A DNA stretch of 5,698 bases, from assembly GCA_050014415.1 (NCBI GenBank), contig JBEKDJ010000423.1, positions 1-5,698 of the forward strand. Reading direction: 5' to 3'. A model generated the notes under the pieces. It did no database searches. It was not told the origin of the DNA and worked only from the letters and a program-made list of their open reading frames with translations. Shown one piece after another: positions 1-5,461 of this stretch (its first letter is position 1; each line of letters opens with the position of its first letter). This DNA is from JBEKDJ01 sp050014415 (GTDB taxonomy: Bacteria; Desulfobacterota; BSN033; UBA1163). The position numbers and the translations under genes were made by a program.

Positions 1-288
1 CAGCAACAGGTGGAGACTCAGAAACAGGTTTTGGCCCAACGCGAGATTGAAGCTCAGCAAAAGGTCGCCACCGCAAAGGGAGAAGCTGAATCCATTCTGG
101 TGGTAGCCCAGGGACAGGCCAAAGCCAATGATGTGCTATCACGGTCGATCAGCCCGATCCTCGTGCAATACAAGGGTATCGAGAAATGGAATGGGATTTT
201 ACCTCAAGTCTCAGGAGGAGCCGTGCCCTTCATTGACTTGGGCAAGATGGGTGGCTTGCCGGGCGGAGCGGAAGGAAGCAAAAGATAA
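1..288 (+). CDS. SPFH/prohibitin-family membrane-associated protein, C-terminal part
   Basis: The reading frame is open from the first base, so this is the 3' end of a longer gene; the in-frame GTG at 10 is not a credible start. The 95 visible residues begin with a Gln/Glu/Ala-rich amphipathic helix containing EIEAQQKVATAKGEAES, typical of the coiled coil after the SPFH (band 7) domain. The tail YKGIEKWNGILPQ followed by GGAVPFIDL (about residues 57-80) matches the usual prohibitin-type C-terminus. SPFH proteins form large membrane-bound rings or cages that organise membrane microdomains and regulate membrane proteases such as FtsH; that role is family knowledge and is not shown here. The SPFH domain and N-terminal membrane anchor lie outside the window. 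A small gene with a strong ribosome binding site begins 44 bp downstream on the same strand, suggesting co-transcription. Confidence 0.88.
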   Translation, partial: QQQVETQKQVLAQREIEAQQKVATAKGEAESILVVAQGQAKANDVLSRSISPILVQYKGIEKWNGILPQVSGGAVPFIDLGKMGGLPGGAEGSKR

Positions 289-332
289 GTGAAGAGTTCA
301 GAACCCTAACAATTCCCAAGGGAGGAAATACC

Positions 333-524
333 ATGATAAAAGCAGGTGACATGTTCAAAAACATAGAAAGTGGAAAAATGTTTGCAGTCAAAAGCGTTGA
401 TGCCAGCGTCATCATTTTGGGAACAAAGGACGGAAACCATTCAATGTTTGTCAATCCAAACAACATGGAATCCGCATTCCTGCCTTTCGTAGAAGGCGAG
501 GTCAAGGAAAAACCCAAAGAATAA
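333..524 (+). CDS. small hypothetical protein, GD-x8-GK type
   Basis: This is a 63-aa protein starting at ATG 333, preceded by a strong GGGAGG ribosome binding site (320-325) at normal spacing. I do not recognise a named family. The N-terminus MIKAGDMFKN leads to a GK pair at 14-15, then alternating hydrophobic residues (FAVKSVDASVIILG) that look like beta strands separated by a turn. The C-terminus is acidic and lysine-rich (EGEVKEKPKE). The pattern suggests a small SH3-like beta barrel, which is inference. It has no signal peptide, membrane segment or cysteine, so it is probably cytoplasmic. The gene lies 44 bp after the SPFH gene and 53 bp before the zinc-ribbon gene. The 58-aa protein at 809-985 shares M1, G5, D6, K9, G14, K15 and K20 with it without gaps, so the two may be divergent relatives. 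Confidence 0.8.
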   Translation: MIKAGDMFKNIESGKMFAVKSVDASVIILGTKDGNHSMFVNPNNMESAFLPFVEGEVKEKPKE

Positions 525-577
525 ACGAAGTCAGAAATTCGCACCCTCATTTTTAAATCTTAAAGAAAGGGAAACCT

Positions 578-751
578 ATGTTCGAATTTGACGCTTTATG
601 TCCGTATTGCGACAAAAAATTCAAACTGAGCATGATTGGCCTGGAAGCCAAAGAGTTTATCCTATGTCCTCATTGCCGAAGAATCATTAAGCTCGACCTC
701 GCTGATCCGGAAAAAAAAGCAATAAGGATAGGTCCGGATTTCGTAGACTGA
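578..751 (+). CDS. small four-cysteine zinc-ribbon protein
   Basis: This is a 57-aa protein from ATG 578 to TGA 749-751. An AAAGAAAGG ribosome binding site (562-570) lies 7 nt before the start. Two CPxC knuckles, CPYC at residues 8-11 and CPHC at 30-33, are separated by 18 residues with beta-like sequence between them; this is the classic zinc-ribbon arrangement for one tetrahedral Zn(II). A basic stretch (RRIIKLD) follows the second knuckle, and a short tail ends IGPDFVD. Such stand-alone ribbons often bind nucleic acid or protein partners, but nothing here shows which. There is no signal peptide or membrane helix. The gene sits between the two GD/GK-type small genes on the same strand with gaps of 53 and 57 bp, so it is probably part of the same transcript. 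Its short length makes it easy for gene callers to miss. Confidence 0.82.
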   Translation: MFEFDALCPYCDKKFKLSMIGLEAKEFILCPHCRRIIKLDLADPEKKAIRIGPDFVD

Positions 752-808
752 TTTTTGTCCTCAAACTGTTATAGTCTCCCGATAGAGGTCAAGAAAGGAG
801 ACGGCGCC

Positions 809-985
809 GTGCTGAGAATAGGAGATAGGATCAAAGATAAGACAACTGGAAAGATATACATCATAAAAATGGAAATTGATAAAGGAACGCTTTTCCTGGA
901 GGGGGAAAATGGTTTGGGCCGGAAATTGATTGGTAAAGAAAGTTTGAGACGAACTTGCGAGAAGCTGGAGGACATAAAATCTTGA
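809..985 (+). CDS. small hypothetical protein, GD-x8-GK type, GTG start
   Basis: This is a 58-aa protein. I place the start at GTG 809 because AAAGGAG (794-800) lies exactly 8 nt upstream. A longer frame from TTG 755 has no ribosome binding site and begins only 3 bases after the previous stop codon. The N-terminus MLRIGDRIKDKTTGKIYIIK aligns without gaps to that of the 63-aa protein at 333-524: G5, D6, K9, G14, K15 and K20 are identical, with I/V, K/R and F/Y swaps elsewhere. A strand-rich middle (GTLFLEGENG) and a charged C-terminal helix (KESLRRTCEKLEDIKS) follow. The sequence fits a small beta-barrel domain of unknown function. No export signal or membrane segment is present. It is the last gene before the hairpin at 1080-1110 and probably ends the operon. 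Confidence 0.72.
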   Translation: MLRIGDRIKDKTTGKIYIIKMEIDKGTLFLEGENGLGRKLIGKESLRRTCEKLEDIKS

Positions 986-1079
986 AGCAAATATATTGCT
1001 CGTAAGGCGACGATTACGGATTCTTGATGCACGGTTCAACTGCTTACCCGCCTATCACTATTCAATTGTCCGAGGAACC

Positions 1080-1110
1080 GAGGCGGGGGCAGCAATGTCT
1101 CCGCCTTATT
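1080..1110 (+). terminator. hairpin, probable terminator of the small-gene operon
   Basis: AGGCGGGGGC (1081-1090) pairs with GTCTCCGCCT (1097-1106) around the six-base loop AGCAAT, giving a 10-bp stem with two G-T wobbles. The sequence then continues TATTGT, so the T-run is weak. It lies about 95 nt after the stop of the 58-aa gene, on the right side to end that transcript. The weak U-tract lowers confidence; it could be a processing hairpin instead. Confidence 0.5.
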
Positions 1111-1111
1111 G

Positions 1112-1485
1112 TACATATTTACGTGTATCCATTACTACCTACCTTTGAGTGAATATTAGGTGTAACCCTCAGCCAACATCCTTACTGAATTTCTGCCGGG
1201 TCAAATCTCGTTCAGCATGGTTAAGGGCAGTTGGATTTAATAAAAGGGTGAACCCAAGGGTTACGGTTTCTGCTATCTATCTTCTGTTTCCGATACTTCA
1301 AAAAAGCCACGATCTGATTTTCATATATTCAACTGGGATGCGTGATTTCTACCAGTAATCCTCAGCTCAAGATGTCATCGTTGAGCAACGACCTGTAGGT
1401 GAAAGCCTTAAAAGATAGATCGATATTTAGTTGTCAAAGGGCAAAGAAGGGCTCAGACCCTATTCTTGAAAAATTATTTCCCCAA
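1112..1485. other. gene-poor stretch without convincing coding content
   Basis: I find no credible gene here. Open frames at 1149-1358 and 1399-1602 lack ribosome binding sites and resemble no known protein; the second runs antisense through the broken helix-turn-helix gene. Small structures are present: a perfect inverted repeat TCGTTG-AG-CAACGA at 1378-1391, next to the palindrome GATGTCATC at 1371-1379, and a short GGGCTCAGACCC element at 1449-1460 that resembles one at 3284-3295. The region may be eroded mobile-element DNA, given the adjacent excisionase-like remnant, but no integrase or transposase piece is recognisable. Confidence 0.5.
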
Positions 1486-1651
1486 CTAAATAATATCCCT
1501 CTTCGCAATTCTCCAAATCCTACCTATCTTAAAGGCCGGAATCCCCTTGGCCCAAAGCCTCCGATAAATCGTTCTTGGATTGACCCCAAAGTATTCAGCT
1601 AGCTGGTTGACGGTGAAATTCAGCTAGCTGGTTGACGGTGAAAAATTTCAT
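1486..1651 (-). pseudogene. excisionase/MerR-like helix-turn-helix DNA-binding protein, frameshifted by a 25-bp duplication
   Basis: On the minus strand, ATG 1651-1649 follows a strong GGAAGGAGA ribosome binding site (about 1658-1666). As it stands the frame encodes only MKFFTVNQLAEFHRQPAS and stops. Removing one copy of the 25-bp tandem repeat at 1593-1642 restores a 46-codon frame to TAG 1488-1486. That product reads FTVNQLAEYFGVNPRTIY, then RRLWAKGIPAFKIGR, then IWRIAKRDII. This is the typical winged helix-turn-helix of the excisionase (HTH_17) family: the LAEYFGV-x3-TIYRRL recognition part and the G-I-P-A-F-K-I-G-R-x-W-R wing. Such proteins bind DNA as recombination directionality factors or small regulators. 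Full-length relatives usually run a few residues further after the RD pair, so the C-terminus may be natural or slightly clipped; a TAA follows three codons later. No integrase gene is present beside it. The family match is strong, and the break is visible directly. Confidence 0.85.
1593..1643. repeat. exact 25-bp tandem duplication
   Basis: Bases 1593-1617 and 1618-1642 are identical 25-bp copies, each starting ATTCAGCTAGC and ending GACGGTGAA; one further base (1643) continues the match. The unit covers codons 5-12 or so of the minus-strand helix-turn-helix gene. Because 25 is not a multiple of three, the duplication shifts that gene's frame. The perfect identity suggests a recent event, or an assembly or sequencing artefact. 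Confidence 0.97.
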
Positions 1652-1873
1652 AGAAGCTCTCCTTCCAGGATAACTTCCTGAAATCCTCATTTTTGAAAAC
1701 CTTGCCTCCATGCAACATTTCAAACAGTAACACACGGAACGAACCCAGGAGTTGATTTGATTGTCAGATCCCAATTTCCTGGAGGGCGCGTATAGTGGAA
1801 AGCTATTTGCCTATTAGAGTTCAATTTTTTCCCTCTCTCTTTCGTTTCTTCCCTCCAGAATTTCCTGACAGTC

Positions 1874-1902
1874 TTGACGGGGGATTACTGGAATGGTATA
1901 AA
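1874..1902 (+). promoter_or_regulatory. sigma70-type promoter for the OmpA-family gene
   Basis: TTGACG (1874-1879) and TATAAA (1897-1902) are separated by exactly 17 bases, matching the sigma70 consensus in 5 of 6 positions at each box. Transcription would begin near 1909, giving a leader of roughly 105 nt before ATG 2015. The leader contains a short AGGGC/GCCCT hairpin (1965-1982) upstream of the ribosome binding site, of unknown relevance. Confidence 0.75.
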
Positions 1903-2014
1903 AAAAATGATGTTTTAACTGGTGGGAAGTCTCCATCTGAATATCCAGTTGTCAGAGACCGGGGAGGGCTATTTGTTGCCCTACCTCGAGAAATCCAGCA
2001 AAGGGAGAATGATC

Positions 2015-2836
2015 ATGAAAAGAATCACTCGTATCTTGCTAAGCATTGTGTGCCTGTCCCTTCTGACTGTTGAGGTTGCCTTCAGCCAGGAGAAGGACGC
2101 GAAGGGCTGTAAGGATCATCCTCTGATTTCGAGGATGAAGAATTATTATATTGATTCTTGTGAAAAAAGCTTCAATTCTTTCGATTTTTATGTGAAAGAA
2201 GGCACCAAAACTCTGGAGGGAGAGAGAACCAAGATCGAATATTATCTGCAAGAGGGATCCCCGCAGCCCAGCTTCCTGCAGATCCGTCGCAATTACGGCA
2301 ATGCGGTAAAAAATATTGGGGGGACGGCTCTTTTCGACGAGGATCGACGGAGTACATTCAGGGTGACCAAAGGAGGAAGGGAAACCTGGATCGCACTTGA
2401 GGCTTTTAACGAGGGGCGTAATTATGAGTTGGTCATTCTCGAAATGGAACCCATGACTCAGGAAGTGACAGCAGATGCTATGTACAGTGCACTGAACAAG
2501 GACGGCTTCATGGCCCTCTATATCAATTTCGACACAGGCAAATCCGACATCAAACCCGAGTCTATTGCGATCATCGAACAAATTGCGGCGCTTCTCCAAA
2601 CTCACCCAGAGCTCAAGGTGAGCATTGAGGGCCACACCGACAACGTGGGAACCCCTCAGAACAACAAGGCCCTCTCCTTGCAAAGGGCCAAATCGGTCAT
2701 GAACGCGGTCGTCCAAAAGGGGATCGCCGCGACCAGACTGACAGCGGTCGGCTGGGGCCAAGAGAAGCCGATCGCGGATAATCGCTCGGAAGACGGTAGG
2801 GCCAAGAACCGCCGCGTCGAGATCGTCAAGAAGTAA
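2015..2836 (+). CDS. exported OmpA-family peptidoglycan-binding protein
   Basis: This is a 273-aa protein. I chose ATG 2015 because AAGGGAG (2001-2007) lies 7 nt upstream and a signal peptide begins there; the in-frame ATG at 2009 is too close to that site, and a frame open from 1922 runs through the leader. Residues 1-24 form a signal peptide (KRITR, then ILLSIVCLSLL) with probable cleavage after AFS. Residues about 25-165 are a distinct domain with GCKDHPLISRM and a second cysteine at 49, which could pair with C32. It contains a PSFLQIRRNYGNAVKNIGG segment and is a type I associate with OmpA tails in Deltaproteobacteria. Residues about 167-272 are an OmpA C-terminal domain: YINFDTGKSDIKP, EGHTDNVG, LSLQRA and NRRVEI. 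D209 and R224 sit 15 residues apart, as do the diaminopimelate-binding Asp and Arg of characterised OmpA domains. The protein probably anchors to peptidoglycan in the periplasm. No beta-barrel or lipobox is seen. Confidence 0.9.
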   Translation: MKRITRILLSIVCLSLLTVEVAFSQEKDAKGCKDHPLISRMKNYYIDSCEKSFNSFDFYVKEGTKTLEGERTKIEYYLQEGSPQPSFLQIRRNYGNAVKNIGGTALFDEDRRSTFRVTKGGRETWIALEAFNEGRNYELVILEMEPMTQEVTADAMYSALNKDGFMALYINFDTGKSDIKPESIAIIEQIAALLQTHPELKVSIEGHTDNVGTPQNNKALSLQRAKSVMNAVVQKGIAATRLTAVGWGQEKPIADNRSEDGRAKNRRVEIVKK

Positions 2837-2868
2837 GTAACCAACGAATGCGTCAATTACTAAGGACC

Positions 2869-2907
2869 AAAGGCAGGGTCAGAGATGGCTCTGCCTTTTT
2901 TATTTAT
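2869..2907 (+). terminator. strong intrinsic terminator after the OmpA-family gene
   Basis: AAAGGCAGGGTCA (2869-2881) pairs with TGGCTCTGCCTTT (2886-2898), a 13-bp stem with two wobble pairs closed by a GAGA tetraloop of the stable GNRA type. A run of six T (2896-2901) and further T-rich sequence follow. It begins 33 nt after the stop codon and isolates this gene from the next. Confidence 0.9.
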
Positions 2908-3413
2908 TTCAACCCATAATCTGCAACTTTAAGGACTATTCTTAATTGATGACTTTGTGGAGTCCTCAACCCATTCTGTTAAGGACTCCCTCTTGTAGTT
3001 GTCGGCTGACAGATTTCGGTCATCGTGCAAGATTTCATTTGGTAATTGTTATCTTCAATACCGGCCGTCAATCATCCCTGATATCTTGTGGTCTTTCATG
3101 CTTGACATACAACTCTGCTTTTCGTACATTCAACTCAACCCAGGCGAGTTCTGATTAGTCAGGACAAGGTTTGCGCAAGATTTACAATACAAAGACTAAG
3201 TTGTTTTGGAACCCCACAGCTGAAAAGGGTGATGGCCATCGGTTCATGAAACCCGTGCTGGAAGCCGCTTTTGCATGGAGTCTGGGTCTGACACCTTGAA
3301 AATGATCGTCCGGATTTTTCTGCTCGGGGTTTGGAGCTTAAACATATCACTGAAGTCAACAGAGTCTGTTTTACTCCGAACTCGTTGCTCACATACTGAC
3401 AAAAGGTGAAACG
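2908..3413. other. intergenic leader upstream of the LarA-family gene
   Basis: No convincing gene is seen here. Open frames at 2946-3158 (plus) and 3159-3392 (minus) have no ribosome binding site or recognisable sequence. The stretch contains an 8-bp inverted repeat GGAGTCCT/AGGACTCC (2959-2966 and 2982-2989, not followed by T), a candidate promoter at 3102-3130, and a short GGGTCTGACACC element (3284-3295) followed by TTGAAAAT. A long untranslated leader of roughly 280 nt is possible, but I recognise no riboswitch class in it. Confidence 0.5.
3102..3130 (+). promoter_or_regulatory. candidate sigma70-type promoter upstream of the LarA-family gene
   Basis: A perfect -35 box TTGACA (3102-3107) is followed after exactly 17 bases by TACATT (3125-3130), which matches four of six -10 positions. 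Transcription would start near 3137 and leave about 277 nt of untranslated leader before ATG 3414. It is the only good promoter-like pair I noticed between the OmpA terminator and the gene, but a promoter nearer the gene cannot be excluded. Confidence 0.5.
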
Positions 3414-4853
3414 ATGTTACCTGATGTAAGAAAGGTTATTAAGGAAATTGACACAAAGGACTGGAAAAGTATCCCAGTGGAGTTTGGTCGGGATGTCTTA
3501 GAGGTCTTCGTTCCTCCGGACTGTGCTGAATTGGGCATGAAGGAAGTCCCATCCCTACCCGATCCCAAGTCAGCCATTGAGAAAGCCTTTCTAAATCCGA
3601 TCGGAAGTCCCACCTTAGAGGAGATCATCAGGAAAAAAGGTAAATCCCCTGGAGGATTATCCGTAGCAATTGCAGTCTCAGATGTCACCAGGCCCGTTCC
3701 GTACAAGGGAGAAAACGGCATCCTTCTCCCCATATTGAAGCGGCTGGAGTCTTCAGGCATACCAAGGCGAAATATCAGGATCATTGTGGCAACAGGTATG
3801 CATCGACCCAGTACTCATGAAGAGAAAGTGGAGATGTACGGGAAAGAGGTCGTTGAGCAGTTCGCTATCGTGGATCACGATTGTGAGAACAACGATCTCC
3901 TGGAGCCCATCGGACAGACAAAAAGGGGAACGGATGTTTATGTCAATCGCGATTTCCATTTTTCCGACTTGAAGATTGCCACCGGGCTTGTTGAGAGCCA
4001 TTTTATGGCCGGGGTCTCGGGGGGGAGAAAGTCTGTCTGCCCGGGATTGGTCGATGTCAAGACGATCCAGAAATTTCACGGCCCCCTCTATCTCGAAGAT
4101 CCTCATGCGATGAACCTCATTCTCGAAGGAAATCCTTGCCACGAGGAAGCCCTGGAAGTAGCAGAGACTGTCGCAGTAGATTTTATGGTGAACGTCACCC
4201 TCAATAGAGAATTGAGCCTTAGCCAGGTCTTCACAGGGGATTTGGTCGAAGCCCATATGAGAGCCTATGAGATGATCAAGAGTTATGCCGAGATCTCCTT
4301 GGATAGGGAGTTCGATATCGTTCTCACTCACGGTGGGTATGTCGGAAGAGATCATTATCAAACAGCAAAGGCAGGAGTAGGAGCCCTCCCGGCTGTAAAG
4401 CAAGGAGGCATCATTATCATTGCTGCCAACAACCAGGATCCCCTCGAACCCATTGGATCCCCTGAATACAAGACACTGATTCATCTGTTGAAAATTCAAG
4501 GACCGGATAGATATTTAGGGCTGTTACAAAGTCCCCATTGGCAATTCACAAAAGATCAATGGGAGCCTGAAGTGTGGGGGAAGGTGATCAGAAAGGTGGG
4601 AGAGCAGGGATTGATCTACTGCACCATTGAGATCTCAAAGGAAGACCACTGCCTCCTGCCTGGAGTCTGTGGCCTTGATTTGTTGAAAGGAAAGAGAAAG
4701 AGTCCCACCCATGAAAGGGCTCAAGAGATGGTCCAGAATGCCGTCTTTTTTGCGGTAAGCCGTTTCCGGAAAAAAGGAATTGAACCTACCATGGCCTTCA
4801 TTCGAGAAGGTCCTTACGCCGTACCCATTCTTCAAAGAAAATCGACAGAGTGA
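3414..4853 (+). CDS. LarA-family (DUF2088) nickel-pincer-dependent racemase/epimerase-like enzyme
   Basis: This is a 479-aa cytoplasmic protein starting at ATG 3414 with AAAAGGTG (3401-3408) upstream. LarA is lactate racemase, which interconverts 2-hydroxyacid enantiomers by hydride transfer to a nickel-pincer nucleotide cofactor. The key motifs are present in order: DVTRPVP (90-96), ATGMHRP (126-132), ESHFMAGVSGGRK (194-206), H222 and YQTAK (315-319). By spacing from Lactiplantibacillus plantarum LarA, R93 corresponds to R75, H130 to H108, H196 to H174, K206 to the cofactor-bound K184, H222 to the nickel ligand H200, and Y315/K319 to Y294/K298. The enzyme therefore looks catalytically intact. 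It is about 55 residues longer than typical LarA, with an extended N-terminus and a WEPEVWGK region near 383-390. Many homologues act on 2-hydroxyacids other than lactate, so the substrate is left open. The cofactor genes larB, larC and larE are not in the window and must be encoded elsewhere if it is active. Confidence 0.9.
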   Translation: MLPDVRKVIKEIDTKDWKSIPVEFGRDVLEVFVPPDCAELGMKEVPSLPDPKSAIEKAFLNPIGSPTLEEIIRKKGKSPGGLSVAIAVSDVTRPVPYKGENGILLPILKRLESSGIPRRNIRIIVATGMHRPSTHEEKVEMYGKEVVEQFAIVDHDCENNDLLEPIGQTKRGTDVYVNRDFHFSDLKIATGLVESHFMAGVSGGRKSVCPGLVDVKTIQKFHGPLYLEDPHAMNLILEGNPCHEEALEVAETVAVDFMVNVTLNRELSLSQVFTGDLVEAHMRAYEMIKSYAEISLDREFDIVLTHGGYVGRDHYQTAKAGVGALPAVKQGGIIIIAANNQDPLEPIGSPEYKTLIHLLKIQGPDRYLGLLQSPHWQFTKDQWEPEVWGKVIRKVGEQGLIYCTIEISKEDHCLLPGVCGLDLLKGKRKSPTHERAQEMVQNAVFFAVSRFRKKGIEPTMAFIREGPYAVPILQRKSTE

Positions 4854-4918
4854 TGCTGAGCCCCAACTTGTAGATCCAGTGACTGGAGGTTTTTCAAATT
4901 TGTCTTAGGAGGTATATC

Positions 4919-5385
4919 ATGGGGGACGTTGGGGGTGGGAATCGAAGTTCAAATCATTCAGAAATTCCGCGATAGGTGAGATTGGATACGCCCGGAATGC
5001 TAGGTATCATGGGAGTGGTCGCAGTGTTTAAGCTGGAAAGTCCGACACGATTGGCAGAGAAAAGAGTATGCGTTGAACCAGTTCGGGAGCACAGAAAGAC
5101 AGTCAGTCCGGTTCTACCGAATATTCATAGAACAGGGAAAGGGATTATGAAGACGACCGGAGTTGCTGGGTGGAGGATCGGACCGGAGTCTTTTGGGGAT
5201 GGGCGAAAATGCTATCACTCCGGAACTGAGGTGAAGAAGTAGAACATGATAGTCGGATATCGAGGAGTAGAGATCTTGTCCAGTCGGCAATGCCGGATGC
5301 GGAAGAGGCAATTGCACGGCGGGTACGGAATAAGGGAATAAAACCGATTGAGCAGATGATTCGGTGTGGTTCCCCAGAAATCTAG
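4919..5385 (+). pseudogene. possible decayed gene downstream of the LarA-family gene
   Basis: An excellent ribosome binding site TAGGAGG (4906-4912) precedes ATG 4919, but the frame stops at TAG 4973-4975 after 18 codons. The same frame then stays open for 88 codons (4976-5242). Coding-like sequence also appears in the other forward frames: RKEYALNQFGSTERQ at about 5058-5102, and a C-terminal-looking segment at 5230-5385 containing DLVQSAMPDAEEAIARR, NKGIKP and EQMIR. That last segment loosely resembles the end of the LarA-family protein just upstream (EMVQNAV, KKGIEP, FIREG), and equally the helical cap of corrinoid proteins; both matches are too short to settle identity. The simplest reading is a gene disabled by a stop and frameshifts. 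A structured RNA, or no gene at all, remains possible. The spacing of 65 bp after the LarA-family stop suggests it was once co-transcribed with that gene. Confidence 0.35.
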
Positions 5386-5390
5386 TTCAT

Positions 5391-5412
5391 AAAAAAAAAG
5401 GCCACCTTTTAT
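5391..5412 (-). terminator. short hairpin with T-run, probable terminator of the minus-strand gene
   Basis: Read on the minus strand, AAAAGG, loop TGG and CCTTTT form a 6-bp stem that runs directly into nine T (5399-5391). It lies about 50 nt beyond the stop codon of the minus-strand gene at 5462. The stem is short and A/T-rich, so termination may be inefficient; the plus-strand reading has only a weak T-tract. Confidence 0.45.
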
Positions 5413-5461
5413 TTCCCTTTCGCCATATCCCCACTTATCAAGTTAATTCTTCCATAAACCT

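Noticed and set aside
1149..1602. Two plus-strand open frames (1149-1358 and 1399-1602)
   Set aside because: Neither has a ribosome binding site or a protein-like pattern; the second is antisense to the broken helix-turn-helix gene and crosses the 25-bp duplication.
1593..1642. CRISPR-like repeat
   Set aside because: The two 25-bp copies are directly adjacent with no spacer and lie within a coding frame, so this is a tandem duplication.
1795..2073. Plus-strand open frame of 92 codons overlapping the start of the OmpA-family gene
   Set aside because: It begins upstream of and runs through the promoter, has no ribosome binding site, and overlaps a gene with clear signal-peptide and domain evidence in another frame.
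2039..2761. Minus-strand open frame of 240 codons
   Set aside because: It lies antisense within the OmpA-family gene, has no family resemblance, and is explained by codon bias of the real gene.
2946..3392. Two open frames in the leader of the LarA-family gene
   Set aside because: Neither has a usable ribosome binding site, and their composition is not protein-like.
3753..4499. Minus-strand open frame of 248 codons
   Set aside because: It is antisense to the LarA-family gene, whose catalytic motifs lie in the opposite frame.
4973..4975. TAG read through as pyrrolysine in the 4919 frame
   Set aside because: The host range would allow it, but the frame resembles no methylamine methyltransferase and the other forward frames also look coding-like, which fits decay better.
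5037..5054. Similarity of GGAAAGTCCG to the conserved start of RNase P RNA
   Set aside because: Only this short match is present; the other universally conserved RNase P RNA segments are not found at the right distances.
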